A DNA stretch of 60,771 nt from Atopobium sp. UBA1382 (GCA_002305805.1 DBQY01000004.1:1-60771); one strand, 5' to 3'; positions 1 through 9,320 are shown, numbered from the stretch's first letter. The notes: a model not told the origin generated them from the letters alone. Translations and numbers: made by a program.

Positions 1-230
1 TCCAAGAAAATGTCCGCACCCCCCCTTGTCAGGCGTCGTTCTAAGAAACGTCGACCTTGTCCTCGGCCGATCTTGGAATCGTTGTCCTTGTCGCCGTTGT
101 TTCTAGAGAACGCAGCCCTTGTACGCACACGACGCCACTTCTCCGTACAGGGCCGAAGAATCCTAGATTGCCTGACGACAAACGTTCGACTTTCTAGATG
201 CGGCCGTGACAAGGGTGGAGATTCCCGGAT
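1..230. repeat. Mirror array, family A, copy 1 (31-base register)
   Basis: Seven degenerate units of about 23 bases. Forward units (consensus TTCTA then GAATCGCGGCCCTTGTC) have their terminal TTGTC-like pentamer starting at 26, 57, 88 and 119. Reverse-complement units have the matching GACAA-like pentamer at 146, 177 and 208. Every step is exactly 31 bases, and the step across the mirror point (119 to 146) is 27. Copies at 1569, 37291 and 59755 obey the same numbers. The register is not a multiple of three, so this is not coding. The array may continue left of the window. Bases 231-467 hold no further unit in register and nothing else I recognise. Confidence 0.85.
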
Positions 231-467
231 GGTCCCTCGTGAGACGAAATAGGACGGCGATTCTTCGCCCATCCGGCGATCGGGGGCGCTTTGCCGGCCG
301 AGCGTAGGAAGCAAAACGACGTCACAGTGGCCCTCACAAGTTGAGATGAGTCCCATGAGCTGGGAAGATGTTCTGCCATGCAAGCCAGAGAGCAACTTGC
401 CGCCAGTTGGGGAATCACTTTTTTCCGATGAGCGGGAATCTCGCAGAGCCTGCGATACGGTGTATGC

Positions 468-1553
468 ATGTCAGTCCTGCTCTCACATACCACCGCACTT
501 GAGGTCATCAGAAGCATGGCGCTGAAGAGCCTGCTCGACCGCGGCGAGCGAGCGACCGTCCCGTTGCCGGAGAAGTCTCCCGGCAAGCCCGAGCTCATGG
601 CCGTCCTCGACCAGTTCCCGCAGCTCTCCTTGCCACTGCACGTCAGCGCCGCGCGCAGGGGGCACGCCGTCTCGCCGCGGCTCGCATGCGTGCACCGCTC
701 GCGCGTGGCCCTTCCTGCCGGATCCGCAATCAGGCTCTCCAACGACATCTACTGCTCCTCCCCCGAGCACCTCGTCGTCCAGATGGCACCCTCGCTCACC
801 CGGCTGGAGGTCATCTTCCTCCTCGGAGAGCTTCTGGGAACTTACGCCATCGCACCGGACCACGAGGAAGGGATGTTCAGTCGGCGCCAACCGCTCACGA
901 CGCGCGAGCGCGTCTTCGCCCATCTCGACGCGCTCGGGCCGGTCCCCGGCACGGCGCAGGTCCGCTCGGCGCTTTCCGCCGCATGCGAGCGGTCCGCATC
1001 GCCCTACGAGACGCGCCTCTCCATGCGCCTCGGGCTCAAGCCGGCGCTCGGCGGCTATCACCTGAGAGTCCTCTCCATGAATGCCCCACTCGAGGTCATG
1101 CGTATCGGATCGGCGCTCGGCCCGGGAACCAGGAAGCCGGACGTCCTTCTCGGCTCCACGAACGTGCACGCGCCGTTCTCCGGGGTCTCGTTCGACTACA
1201 ACGGCGGCATCCACAGGACCCCCGACGCCTTCGAGCGCGACGCGCGCCGCCAGAACGAGATGCTCGCGGTGGACTTCAAGAACTACGTTCTCACCAAGAG
1301 CCTTTACGACGACCTCGACTACATGGACGACATCGTCGCGCGGGCGCGCTCCGACCTCGGCGTCAGTCCGCCCCACCTCACCCGCGACGAGGCACTGCGA
1401 CGGCGGATACGACGAGCATGGCTGCACGACGAGCTCGAGCTCATCGACGGCATCCACTGGAACGGCCGCGATCGGGAGCGCCGGACGGCGGACAGCCTCC
1501 CCGAGGAGCCGTCATCCGAGGTTGTGCCCCTCGATGCGTACGGGCTCGCGTAG
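468..1553 (+). CDS. Orphan AbiEi/DUF559-like hypothetical protein
   Basis: 361 residues. The N-terminus (LLSHTTALEVIR) and the following LACVHRSR and SSPEHLVVQMA segments resemble the AbiEi-type antitoxin-like proteins that are numerous in Coriobacteriia. The C-terminal third (SFDYNGGIH, then DARRQNEMLAVDF and a predicted beta strand ending VLTKSLYDD) resembles the compact DUF559/Vsr-like nuclease fold those proteins often carry, though the catalytic set is not clear. No toxin gene lies beside it. No good ribosome site precedes 468; the start was chosen because the SHTTALE motif is near the family N-terminus. ATG at 516 is the alternative. It sits between two family A arrays. Function unknown. 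Confidence 0.7.
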   Translation: MSVLLSHTTALEVIRSMALKSLLDRGERATVPLPEKSPGKPELMAVLDQFPQLSLPLHVSAARRGHAVSPRLACVHRSRVALPAGSAIRLSNDIYCSSPEHLVVQMAPSLTRLEVIFLLGELLGTYAIAPDHEEGMFSRRQPLTTRERVFAHLDALGPVPGTAQVRSALSAACERSASPYETRLSMRLGLKPALGGYHLRVLSMNAPLEVMRIGSALGPGTRKPDVLLGSTNVHAPFSGVSFDYNGGIHRTPDAFERDARRQNEMLAVDFKNYVLTKSLYDDLDYMDDIVARARSDLGVSPPHLTRDEALRRRIRRAWLHDELELIDGIHWNGRDRERRTADSLPEEPSSEVVPLDAYGLA

Positions 1554-1568
1554 GTTAACGGGGCCGCC

Positions 1569-1790
1569 CGGAAATCGCTGCCCTTGTCGCCACGTGTTCT
1601 AAGAATCGCGGCCCTTGTCAGCGGGCCGCCTTGAAATCGCGGACCTTGTCCCGCAGTGTTCTAAAGAAAACCGCCCTTGTACGAACCAGAGGGCGGCTCA
1701 GCAGACAAGGGCGGCGATTCGGAGACGGGCGCCGGACAAGGGCAGGTTTTTCTAGAGGGTCCGGCGACAAGGGCGGCGATTTCTGGAATG
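1569..1790. repeat. Mirror array, family A, copy 2 (31-base register)
   Basis: This is the cleanest copy. Forward TTGTC pentamers start at 1584, 1615, 1646 and 1677; reverse GACAA pentamers start at 1704, 1735 and 1766. All steps are 31 bases and the step across the mirror is 27. Reverse units such as GACAAGGGCGGCGATTTC are near-exact reverse complements of the forward ones, so a transcript could fold into one long imperfect hairpin with paired units. It fills the gap between two convergent genes, but there is no T-tract typical of a terminator. Confidence 0.92.
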
Positions 1791-1802
1791 CCAAACGTAA
1801 CG

Positions 1803-2393
1803 CTATCGCTCGATCGCTCGCATCGAGATGCCCTCCACGACCAGGCTCGCACCACCCACGATCAGATAGGCCGCGATCACGTATCCAAATACAACGCCCG
1901 AGAACGCCGGCATGATCAAAAACGCCACGCCGCAGACGATGTTGAGGACGCCCGTAACCGTGGTAAGCCCCGAGTCCGGCAGGCCGAAGTAGCGAAGACG
2001 ACGCGCATAGGTGACGCGCTCCGCGCCCGAGATGATGAACAGGAACGCCAGCAGGAACACGACCGTTCCGGCCGTGAGGTAGGCCGGCAGCGTCAGCAGC
2101 ATGATGCCGAGAAGGGCGTTGAGCACGCCCATCACGAGCATCGTAGGACTGCGGAAGAGCTCGGGCATGTGCACGTACGACGCCACCTCCCCGAGGCCTC
2201 CCACGATGAGCGCTGCTGCGACGATGCCCTGGATGAGCGCGTAGATGCTGAGGGGCGCCGCCGCGCTCGCAATGCCCGCGAGGACGAGAAGGGCTCCGAT
2301 CACGATGGTCCAGATTCGCGCGTGGCGCACACCGGCGTTCCAGCGCTCGACAAAGTCGCCGACATGGTCGAAGTCAGAGTTGTATCGCTCCAT
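1803..2393 (-). CDS. DUF308 / HdeD-like membrane protein
   Basis: 196 residues, nearly all hydrophobic, with about six predicted transmembrane helices in three hairpins (from IWTIVIGALLVLAGIASAAA to VVFGYVIAAYLIVGGASLVV). The repeated G-rich helix pairs are typical of the DUF308 family, which includes HdeD; HdeD is linked to acid resistance in enterobacteria, but the role here is unknown. The start at 2393 is preceded by GGAGGG eight bases upstream; a longer reading of the frame has no such site. A terminator separates it from the UbiB-like gene upstream, so it is probably its own transcript. Confidence 0.85.
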   Translation of the reverse strand: MERYNSDFDHVGDFVERWNAGVRHARIWTIVIGALLVLAGIASAAAPLSIYALIQGIVAAALIVGGLGEVASYVHMPELFRSPTMLVMGVLNALLGIMLLTLPAYLTAGTVVFLLAFLFIISGAERVTYARRLRYFGLPDSGLTTVTGVLNIVCGVAFLIMPAFSGVVFGYVIAAYLIVGGASLVVEGISMRAIER

Positions 2394-2406
2394 TGAGATT
2401 CCCTCC

Positions 2407-2436
2407 AAAGAAAACGGCCCGGACGGTTCCGGGCCG
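2407..2436 (-). terminator. Intrinsic terminator after the UbiB-family gene
   Basis: Read leftward, an 8-bp stem CGGCCCGG/CCGGGCCG with a 6-base loop is followed by TTTTCTTT. It lies between the UbiB-like gene and the DUF308 gene, both on the minus strand. Confidence 0.85.
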
Positions 2437-2547
2437 ACTGATACTTCTCTTCTGCCCAAAGTGCCCGGGACGAACCGGACCCCACGGAAGTGAGGAAACC
2501 ATCACAGACCCGACACATCGCTGCCAGCACCCTGAGAGAGGAGCGAC

Positions 2548-4383
2548 CTAGCGCCTTCTGCGACGATGGCTCTCTCGGATAATGTCGATCGCCACCCACA
2601 CGCCGAGCACGAACGCGGCGAGGTACCCCAAAAAACCGATGATGGGAATGCCAAAGATGACCGGCTGGATGCGTGCGTAGTAGACCACGGACGAGCCGAT
2701 GAAGAGGCCCGCAACGATGACGCTCATCGTAAGGCGGTTGGCGATGCGCGACAGGTCCTCGAGCGGGTCCGCCGTTCCGGCAAGGTCGAGGTTCACGCGG
2801 AGTTGGCCGCGCGTGAGCATGCGCATGGCGAGACCGGCGTCCCCCGCGGCGCTGAGCAGGCCGTGGGTGGCCGCCACGGACTCACGGGCAAGGCGGTCCG
2901 TCTCGCGGCGGACGAGGTCGGAGACGCTGCCGTGAGCGCGAAGGTGCTCATGGATGATCTCGACGATCGAGGTTTCCGGAAGCAGGTCGTGCACCGTACC
3001 CTCGAGCGTGACGAGCGAGCGGGCGAGCATCGTCACCGAGCTGGGGAGCTCGATGCCGTCCTTCTGCGCCATGGAGATCAGTGCGTTGAGGAACGAACCC
3101 ACATCGAGGTCGGAGAGGTCGGAGAGACCGTAGTCGGCGACTATGGCATCGAGATCGGCCAGGAGGTGCGCCTGCTCCACATCGGAGGTATCGGAGACCG
3201 AGAAGCGCTTGAGCCCCTCGGCGAGCCCCGGAGAGTCGCAGGCCGCGACGGCCGTCACCATGTCGCGCATCGCGGAACGGTCGTGACTGGAGAGCCGGCC
3301 CATGATGCCGAGATCGAGATAGACGATCTTGCCGCCCACGACCACGAGGTTGCCGGGGTGCGGGTCGGCGTGGAAGAACCCGTCGTCGAGCATCTGGCTC
3401 GTATAGTTGTCCGCGAGCTTGATGCCAATCTCGGAGAGGTCGTAGCCGGCGGCGAGAAGCCGCGCCGAGTCGTTGATCGGGATGCCCTCGACGTAGTCCA
3501 TGACCACGACGTGCCGGGTGCACAAGGACGGGTAGAGCTTGGGGCAGTCGACGAAGGCACAGCTCGCGTTGTTGCGACGGAACTCCTCGAGGCTGCGCGC
3601 CTCCACGAGGAAGTCCGTCTCCTCGCGGAAGCTCTGCCAGAGCTCGTCCACGACCGACTGCAGGTCGAGGAACTGGTCGTCGCCCATGAAGCGCATCGCA
3701 TGGCGCGCGAGCGAGCGCATGATCGAGATGTCCTGCGCCATGATCTCCTGTACGTGCGGGCGCTGGATCTTCACGGCCACGAGCTCGCCGGTGACGAGAC
3801 GCGCCTTATGGACCTGGGCGACGGAGGCCGACCCCAGGGGGCGGTCGTCGATAGCGTCGAAGATGTCCTCGATCGGGCGGTCGTACTCGGCGCGCAGCGC
3901 CGCGAGCACGGTGTCGCGGTCCATGGGCTCCACGTCGGTGCGCAGGCGTGAGAGCTCGCGTGTGAAGCTCTCGGGCAGGATCTCGGAGCGCATGGAGAGA
4001 ATCTGGCCGGCCTTGACGAAGGTCGGCCCCAGCTCCTCGAGCATGCGGCGCAGACTCTTGGGCGTGAGCCCGTGGAAGATGTCATAGCGGCGCACTATCT
4101 GGAGCATCTCGCCGATGCGCGCGAGCCGAGAGCCGCGCGTGAGCGCGAACTCGTCATCGCTTCGTCCGCCAAAGAGGCCGATCGTCTGGCGGTCCCCCAC
4201 CATCGACTCGCGGCTCACCTGCTCGTACCACGCGTCGAGCAGCTCCTGGGCAGAACGCGCCGCACGAGCGGTGAGCTCCTCGGGCGTAGGCGCGCCCTCC
4301 GGAACGGCATCCTCGTCGTGCGGCACCGCCTCGCCCTCGGGCGAGCCGTCCAGCTCCAGCTTCTCGTCCTTGTCGTGCGCCAC
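2548..4383 (-). CDS. ABC1/UbiB-family atypical protein kinase-like protein
   Basis: 611 residues. Family marks are the KxGQ motif VKAGQ (residues 123-127), ASVAQVHKA (186-194) with a conserved lysine in VAVKIQRP (K205), HADPHPGN (338-345) and YLDLGIMG (355-362). Two transmembrane helices close the protein (about 545-600). UbiB/ADCK proteins are atypical kinases or ATPases tied to isoprenoid lipid and quinone metabolism; in anaerobes lacking quinones the substrate is unknown. The GTG start has a moderate GAGG site and lies 9 bases after the phasin-like gene, so the two are probably one operon, a pairing common in Gram-positive genomes. The acidic first 40 residues are an extension. Confidence 0.93.
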   Translation of the reverse strand: MAHDKDEKLELDGSPEGEAVPHDEDAVPEGAPTPEELTARAARSAQELLDAWYEQVSRESMVGDRQTIGLFGGRSDDEFALTRGSRLARIGEMLQIVRRYDIFHGLTPKSLRRMLEELGPTFVKAGQILSMRSEILPESFTRELSRLRTDVEPMDRDTVLAALRAEYDRPIEDIFDAIDDRPLGSASVAQVHKARLVTGELVAVKIQRPHVQEIMAQDISIMRSLARHAMRFMGDDQFLDLQSVVDELWQSFREETDFLVEARSLEEFRRNNASCAFVDCPKLYPSLCTRHVVVMDYVEGIPINDSARLLAAGYDLSEIGIKLADNYTSQMLDDGFFHADPHPGNLVVVGGKIVYLDLGIMGRLSSHDRSAMRDMVTAVAACDSPGLAEGLKRFSVSDTSDVEQAHLLADLDAIVADYGLSDLSDLDVGSFLNALISMAQKDGIELPSSVTMLARSLVTLEGTVHDLLPETSIVEIIHEHLRAHGSVSDLVRRETDRLARESVAATHGLLSAAGDAGLAMRMLTRGQLRVNLDLAGTADPLEDLSRIANRLTMSVIVAGLFIGSSVVYYARIQPVIFGIPIIGFLGYLAAFVLGVWVAIDIIRESHRRRRR

Positions 4384-4392
4384 GCCTCGTAC

Positions 4393-4728
4393 CTACTCGG
4401 CGTCCGCCGCGTCCTCGACGTCCACCTTGACGGTCTCGGCGTCAATCTCGGCGGACATGGCGGCAACCTTCTCGGCAAAGGCGGCACGCTCCTCCGCGGT
4501 CATCGACGAGAGTCGGGCACGGAGCGCGTTGTCGGAGGTGTTCTCGACGACCTCCTTGACCTTGTGCGTAAGCTCCTGGTTGAGCGTCTTGCCCTGTTCG
4601 ACCGTCAGCTCGCCCTTCTTCACGAACTCCTCGACGACCTCCTGTGTCTTCTCGGCGCCCGTGGCCACGGCACCCACGCCGGCCAGGAACATCTTGCGCA
4701 GGCCCTCGGTCAGGTCAAAGTCAGCCAT
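4393..4728 (-). CDS. Small phasin-like / PHA-regulator-like protein
   Basis: 111 residues, no membrane segment. After a short hydrophobic patch (LRKMFLAGVGAVATGAEKT) the rest is charged helix, likely coiled coil, with a very acidic tail. This matches the small phasin-family proteins (PhaF/PhaI-like) often encoded directly before UbiB-family genes. A link to polyhydroxyalkanoate granules is not implied here. The start at 4728 has AGGGAG about eight bases upstream; an earlier ATG in the frame has none. It is 9 bases from the UbiB-like gene. Confidence 0.75.
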   Translation of the reverse strand: MADFDLTEGLRKMFLAGVGAVATGAEKTQEVVEEFVKKGELTVEQGKTLNQELTHKVKEVVENTSDNALRARLSSMTAEERAAFAEKVAAMSAEIDAETVKVDVEDAADAE

Positions 4729-4802
4729 GTCCGCTCCCTTCGTCCTCTTTGGGCGCATGGCGCCCCTTCCATGCTCGCTCTTCTACCCAGGTTGGGGCGC
4801 GA

Positions 4803-5513
4803 CTACTCGACGGGCGCGGTGAACGGCGCGGCGGGCGCGCGGTGGCCGAGAAGGGCGCGGAGCAGCTCCTCCACCGTGTCCACCACGATGCAGGCGCCCG
4901 CCGCCTCAAGCTCACCGGGAGGTGTCGCGCCGCCGTAGGTGACACCCACGCAGGGCACGCCGCACGCCGCGGCCGCCCCCACGTCGTGATGGCGGTCGCC
5001 AACCATGACGGTCTCGTCGGGCCCCACCCCCAACTCGCTCATCACGCGCCCGATGAGCGAGATCTTATCGCCCTCCGCATCGCTTGACTTGCCGAGGGCG
5101 ATGTCGAAGAGGTCTCGGATGTCGTTGTCGTCGAGTGCGCGAGAGATCAGGCGAATTTGCTTGGACGACGCCACCGCCGTGAGCCTGCCGGCGTCCCGCA
5201 CCGAAGAGAGCATCTCGCGGACACCGGGGAACAGCGGCCAGGCCGCCGCGCCGATCGTGTCGTAGAGGGCGCGATACTCCGCTGTGATCTGGGCCGCCTC
5301 CTCGGGCGAGAACCCGTAGACCCACTCGTAGGCCTGCGGGAAGGGGGGACCCACGAGGCGCTTGAGGTCGCCCATCGACTCCTCGGTGAGCCCGTGGTGC
5401 GCGAGGACCCTGCGGGCAGTGCTCACGATGCTCGGCACGGTGTTTGCCAGCGTCCCGTCAAAGTCGAAGATCACGAGCTTTCTGCCCGTGACGTCTGCGT
5501 TCGAAAGTGCCAT
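4803..5513 (-). CDS. HAD hydrolase, phosphoglycolate phosphatase-like
   Basis: 236 residues. HAD motif I is DFDGTL (17-22), motif II is the serine in AVASSK (113-118), motif III is the lysine in GDKISLI (K150), and motif IV is VGDRHHD (171-177). The alpha-helical cap between motifs I and II matches the Gph/PpaX type. The substrate is unknown; small phosphate esters such as phosphoglycolate or pyrophosphate are plausible. The start is preceded by GGGAGGAACC. About 26 extra C-terminal residues are alanine- and proline-rich. Confidence 0.9.
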   Translation of the reverse strand: MALSNADVTGRKLVIFDFDGTLANTVPSIVSTARRVLAHHGLTEESMGDLKRLVGPPFPQAYEWVYGFSPEEAAQITAEYRALYDTIGAAAWPLFPGVREMLSSVRDAGRLTAVASSKQIRLISRALDDNDIRDLFDIALGKSSDAEGDKISLIGRVMSELGVGPDETVMVGDRHHDVGAAAACGVPCVGVTYGGATPPGELEAAGACIVVDTVEELLRALLGHRAPAAPFTAPVE

Positions 5514-5554
5514 GGTTCCTCCCTCATTGTCTCACCTCAGGGTAGCATGGAGGC

Positions 5555-5732
5555 GAACCCAAACCATTGGAAGCTTCGCGCCGCCCCTCCCGGTTTGGGT
5601 TCGCGGCCCGAGCCCTCCAAGCCCGTTTCCTGCGACAACGCTCCGCGCAACTTGGCGGAGCGCCGCAAGATGAACCCAAACCGGAGTGAGGTTTGGGTCC
5701 GCTTGCCCGGGCGCGTGAGCCCAAAGCGTCCG
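5555..5732. repeat. Hairpin cluster, family C (AACCCAAACC)
   Basis: Two inverted repeats built from AACCCAAACC and GGTTTGGGTT: arms 5556/5592 and 5673/5690. The second right arm with its flank (GGTTTGGGTCCGC) nearly repeats the first (GGTTTGGGTTCGC). Between them lies a small hairpin CTCCGC/GCGGAG (5641-5660), and a degenerate AGCCCAAAGC follows. It lies between two divergent genes, so it is not a simple terminator. A candidate -10 (TATGAT, 5752-5757) for the rightward gene follows. Confidence 0.7.
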
Positions 5733-5785
5733 GAGCGCCCGCGTTGCGGGGTATGATGTGTTCCACGCAACCGAACGGAGGCCCC

Positions 5786-7069
5786 ATGCACGTCGAGCCC
5801 ATAACCTGCTACCGCCCGCGCCCCGAGCGCGCCGCCGAGTTCGCCGCGCCGCCCTACGACGCCTTCGATCGCGCCGGGGCCGGCGCCTACGTCGCCGAGC
5901 ACCCCACCTCCTTCCTCGCCGTGGACCGTCCGGAGACGGCGTTTCCCGCGGATCACGACATGTACGCGGACGACGTCTACGCACGCGCCCACGACCTGCT
6001 CGTCGAGCGCGTGACCGACGGCACGCTCCTGCGCGACGGCACGCCGTGCTTCTACCTCTGGCGCCTGCGCGCGGACGGGCACGAGCAGACCGGCATCGTC
6101 GCCGCGTTCTCGATCGACGACTACAGCAACGGCATCATCCGCCGTCACGAGCTCACGAGACCGGCCAAGGTCGAGGACCGTGCCCGCCACATCATGGCCA
6201 CCTGCTGCCAGACGGGACCGGCGCTGCTCGCCTATCGCGACAACCCCGTGCTCGAGGCGCTCGTCGAGGCGGCGAAGGCCGCCGATGCGCTCTACGAGCT
6301 CACGGACTACGCCGGGGTGGAGCACACCATCTGGCGCGTGGCGCGACCGGCGGCCGTGGAGTCCCTGCGACTCATGCTCGAATACGTCGACCGCGCCTAC
6401 ATCGCCGACGGCCACCACAGAATCGCGGCCGCCGAGCAGGTCTGTCACCAGATGCGCACAGCCGAGGGCGAGCGCTGCAGCGGCGCCGAGGCGTACAACT
6501 ACGTCCTCGGCGTCCTCTTCCCCGCAAGCCAGCTCTCCGTGCGCGCGTACGACCGCGTCGTCGCGGACGCGAACGGACTATCCGAGGACGAGCTCGTGCG
6601 CGCGCTCGAGGCTCAGGGCGTCTCCGTCGGGCCCCGAGCCGAGTCCCCCGTCGTGCCGTCGGGACCCGGCCGCGCCGGCATGCGGGCCTTCGGAGCGTGG
6701 CGCGAGCTCACGTTCCCGGAGCCGCTGCCAAACGACCCCGCCGCGGCGCTCGACGCCGCGCTCCTCCAGGAGCGCGTGCTCGGCCCCGTGCTCGGGGTGG
6801 AGGACCCCACGCGCGACCCGCGCGTCTCGTTCATCGGCGACCCGGACGCGGGTGAGCTCGAACGACGGGCGGGCGAGAAGGGCGTGGCGTTTGCGCTCTA
6901 CCCCACCTCCGCCGCCCAGGTCATGTCCGTCGCCGACGCCGGACTCACCATGCCCCCCAAATCCACGTGGTTCGCGCCCAAGCTCCTGAGCGGTCTCTTC
7001 ATCCGCCGCGTCAACCATCGCGAGGTCATCATCGACGGCACGCGACACGCGATAGAGGGGAATAAGTAA
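5786..7069 (+). CDS. DUF1015 family protein
   Basis: 427 residues. It matches the DUF1015 family: an N-terminal APPYDAF segment, central residues around a PAKVEDRARHI helix, and the hallmark DGHHR motif (208-212) followed by IAAAE. DUF1015 proteins are widespread in anaerobes, often near serine or amino-acid metabolism genes; no activity is established that I can rely on. The start was placed at 5786 because CGGAG lies eight bases upstream and the protein then begins with the family N-terminus. The next gene begins 31 bases downstream, so an operon through 9958 is likely. Confidence 0.88.
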   Translation: MHVEPITCYRPRPERAAEFAAPPYDAFDRAGAGAYVAEHPTSFLAVDRPETAFPADHDMYADDVYARAHDLLVERVTDGTLLRDGTPCFYLWRLRADGHEQTGIVAAFSIDDYSNGIIRRHELTRPAKVEDRARHIMATCCQTGPALLAYRDNPVLEALVEAAKAADALYELTDYAGVEHTIWRVARPAAVESLRLMLEYVDRAYIADGHHRIAAAEQVCHQMRTAEGERCSGAEAYNYVLGVLFPASQLSVRAYDRVVADANGLSEDELVRALEAQGVSVGPRAESPVVPSGPGRAGMRAFGAWRELTFPEPLPNDPAAALDAALLQERVLGPVLGVEDPTRDPRVSFIGDPDAGELERRAGEKGVAFALYPTSAAQVMSVADAGLTMPPKSTWFAPKLLSGLFIRRVNHREVIIDGTRHAIEGNK

Positions 7070-7100
7070 GGGACGTGAAGAGCGCCAGAGAGGAGGTGCC

Positions 7101-9320
7101 ATGAGCGAGGACGAGAGGAGCGAGCGCCACGGCAGGCTCGGCAGGCTCTTCGCCGCGCTCGTGGGCACCGAGACGGACGTCCCTGCCACCGGCGAGGACG
7201 AGCGGCGCACGGACGAGGCAGAACCCGCCGCTGCCTCTCGCCTCGACCTCGACGCGCTCGCACAGAAGCTCGCCAACTCGACGGACCCCTTTCTCGTCCT
7301 TCGGCGACTCGTCGACGACGTGCGCGCGCGTGCCGCGAGCGGCGAGGCCGGCGACGCACCGAGCGCGCTCGAGACCCATCTCGCCGAGCGCCTCCAGGAG
7401 GCCGGGCTCCTGGAGTCGGACCCTCGCGAGACACCCACGGTCAGGGTGGTCCGTCCGCGCACCTCGGGCCTCTTCTATCTGCGCATAGACGAGGACGAGC
7501 TCGGCTACACCGCAAAGCTCCGCGTCCTGCGCATCGAGGCGGCGCTCAACGGGGCGCTGCTCGCCACGCAAGCGCTCGAGAACCCGGAGGCCGCAAGCTG
7601 CGAGGACCTCGTCCGCCTCGAGGCCCGTTGCGCGCGCTCGATTGTCGCCCAGGCGACCGAGCTTGCCAGCCGTCGCGAGGGACCGACTCGCGGCGAGTGG
7701 GACGTGCGCCAGGCGCTCTCCGAGGCAATCGAGTCCGCGCGCGCCCCCTACCGCCTCACCGCCCGCTTCCGCGTCAACGCGCTCGGTCGGCGCGCCGCCT
7801 TCGAGATCGACCTGGTGCCACCGCGCATCTGGTCTGCCACGGCCTACGTGGACGGGCTGGGCATCGTCGCATCCACGACCGAGATGCGCCGACGTGCGGC
7901 GAGCGACTACAACCTGCGTCTGGGCGTCCTTCTCGCCGGCTATGCCCTGCTCGTGGCGCCCCAGCTCGAGGAGGTCTGGGTGGCGGGCGTCGTCGACGGG
8001 CCCGTTCGCCACGACTGCTACTACTCCGTACGCTTCACGCGCTCGCAGCTCGAGGGAGTCGACCTCGAGGCGCCGCTGGACGTCTGGGCGCTCATGCGTG
8101 CGGCAGGAGCGACGCTGGACGAGCAGAACCTCACGCTGGCCCCCGTGCGACAGGGCTTCTCCCTCGACGACGAGACCCTCTGCCCCGCGAGGCGCTGGGA
8201 CGTGACCGAGCTCACCGAGAGGACGCTCTCGCCGGGACCCGCTCACGAGCTGGGCGCCACGAACGTGCGTGACCTCGGGATCGACGAGGCTGCGGCGCGG
8301 CGGCGCGCGGCCGACGAGCTCGCGCGGAGCCTTGGGACGTCGACCGAGCAGAACGTGCGCGCGCTGCTCGCCGCGGCCGAGGGCGCGCCCGAGGACGTCC
8401 GCGAGGCCGCGCTGCGCTGCGTGGGCGCCCTCATCGACGGGACCCTCGAGGACGACCCCCTGGTGATTGCGGAGGCTCTCGTGAACGGCGACCCGCTCGA
8501 CCAGGGTGTGCGGCGCGCTCGCGAGTCCTTCTATGCGCGTGACGTCGAGGCCGCCGAACAGCGAGCCCGCGAGGCCCTCTCCACGCCCGATGGGGCCGGA
8601 CCCTACGCCGACGGTGACGGATTCGCGTGGCGCTCCTTTGGCACCTATGCGGACCGTGTCCTCTACAACCGACTCGTCGCCCCTCCGGGCGAGACGTGCC
8701 GGCTCGCCCCCGACGCCTATCTCGAGGGCCACCTGATCGTCTCCGCCTGCGCCCTCGCGCGCGGCGACACCGGCAAGGCACTCGCCCATGCGCGGCTCGC
8801 ATGCGAGGTGGCGCCCCTCTCCTCGCAGGCGAGCCTTCACCTCGCGCAGTGCCTCGAGGCCGCCGGGGAGCCGCGCGGCGCGGCCGACGAGCTGCGCCGG
8901 CTGCTCTCGCTCGCACACGACCCCGAGGCCATTGGCCTTGGCTACCTGCGCATGGCGCAGCTTCAGTGGCAGGAGGGCCATGTGCTCGCCGCGCAGGCCT
9001 GCTATCAGCTCGCATGCTCGCGTCTCGGCGCGCCCGTGCTCGTGGCCGGCCTCGCCGTGGTGGCGCTCATCGGCCACGTGGGGGGCGCCTCGGACGCCAC
9101 CCTCACGCCCGAGCAGGTAGAGCGCGCGCTGCGCGCCGAGGACATCCCGCTCGCCCCCACCGAAGAGGTGGGGACCGTCCTCATGGAGGCGAGTCGCGCC
9201 GCCGTGGACACCGAGCTCTTTGGCGTGGGCCGTGACGTGGTGCGCTCGCTCTGCTCCGTCCTGCGCGACGACATCCTCTTTGGCGTGTACCGCTCGCTCG
9301 AGGACGAGCCCGACCGATGA
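7101..9320 (+). CDS. Large hypothetical protein with TPR-like C-terminus
   Basis: 739 residues, no signal peptide or membrane helix. The first 80 residues are charged and low-complexity. Residues about 100-400 are a mixed alpha/beta region I do not recognise. Residues about 440-680 are helical pairs rich in A, L and E (for instance SQASLHLAQCLEAAGEPRGAA) that look like tetratricopeptide-type repeats, suggesting a scaffold. The ribosome site AGAGGAGG is strong. The stop overlaps the next start as ATGA, so it is translationally coupled to a HAD hydrolase. It is probably lineage-specific; I assign no function. Confidence 0.8.
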   Translation: MSEDERSERHGRLGRLFAALVGTETDVPATGEDERRTDEAEPAAASRLDLDALAQKLANSTDPFLVLRRLVDDVRARAASGEAGDAPSALETHLAERLQEAGLLESDPRETPTVRVVRPRTSGLFYLRIDEDELGYTAKLRVLRIEAALNGALLATQALENPEAASCEDLVRLEARCARSIVAQATELASRREGPTRGEWDVRQALSEAIESARAPYRLTARFRVNALGRRAAFEIDLVPPRIWSATAYVDGLGIVASTTEMRRRAASDYNLRLGVLLAGYALLVAPQLEEVWVAGVVDGPVRHDCYYSVRFTRSQLEGVDLEAPLDVWALMRAAGATLDEQNLTLAPVRQGFSLDDETLCPARRWDVTELTERTLSPGPAHELGATNVRDLGIDEAAARRRAADELARSLGTSTEQNVRALLAAAEGAPEDVREAALRCVGALIDGTLEDDPLVIAEALVNGDPLDQGVRRARESFYARDVEAAEQRAREALSTPDGAGPYADGDGFAWRSFGTYADRVLYNRLVAPPGETCRLAPDAYLEGHLIVSACALARGDTGKALAHARLACEVAPLSSQASLHLAQCLEAAGEPRGAADELRRLLSLAHDPEAIGLGYLRMAQLQWQEGHVLAAQACYQLACSRLGAPVLVAGLAVVALIGHVGGASDATLTPEQVERALRAEDIPLAPTEEVGTVLMEASRAAVDTELFGVGRDVVRSLCSVLRDDILFGVYRSLEDEPDR

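Noticed and set aside
231..266. An eighth unit of array A1 (GACGAAATAGGACGGCGATT)
   Set aside because: It resembles a reverse unit but falls out of the 31-base register, so I left it out.
1..1790. Family A arrays as CRISPR arrays
   Set aside because: The repeats are degenerate, the whole period is only 31 bases, the orientation flips in mid-array, the gaps of about 8 bases are too short for spacers, and no cas gene is present.
1677..2396. Long open frames across repeat array A2 and antisense to the DUF308 gene
   Set aside because: They have no ribosome site, compositions rich in R, H, D and E typical of the reverse strand of a GC-rich gene, and conflict with a recognisable membrane protein.
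2566..3951. Other long reverse-strand frames opposite ubiB, cstA, the nagZ-ddl region, the ABC exporters and the phosphatase gene
   Set aside because: High GC at third positions opens long shadow frames; in each case the opposite strand carries clear catalytic motifs.
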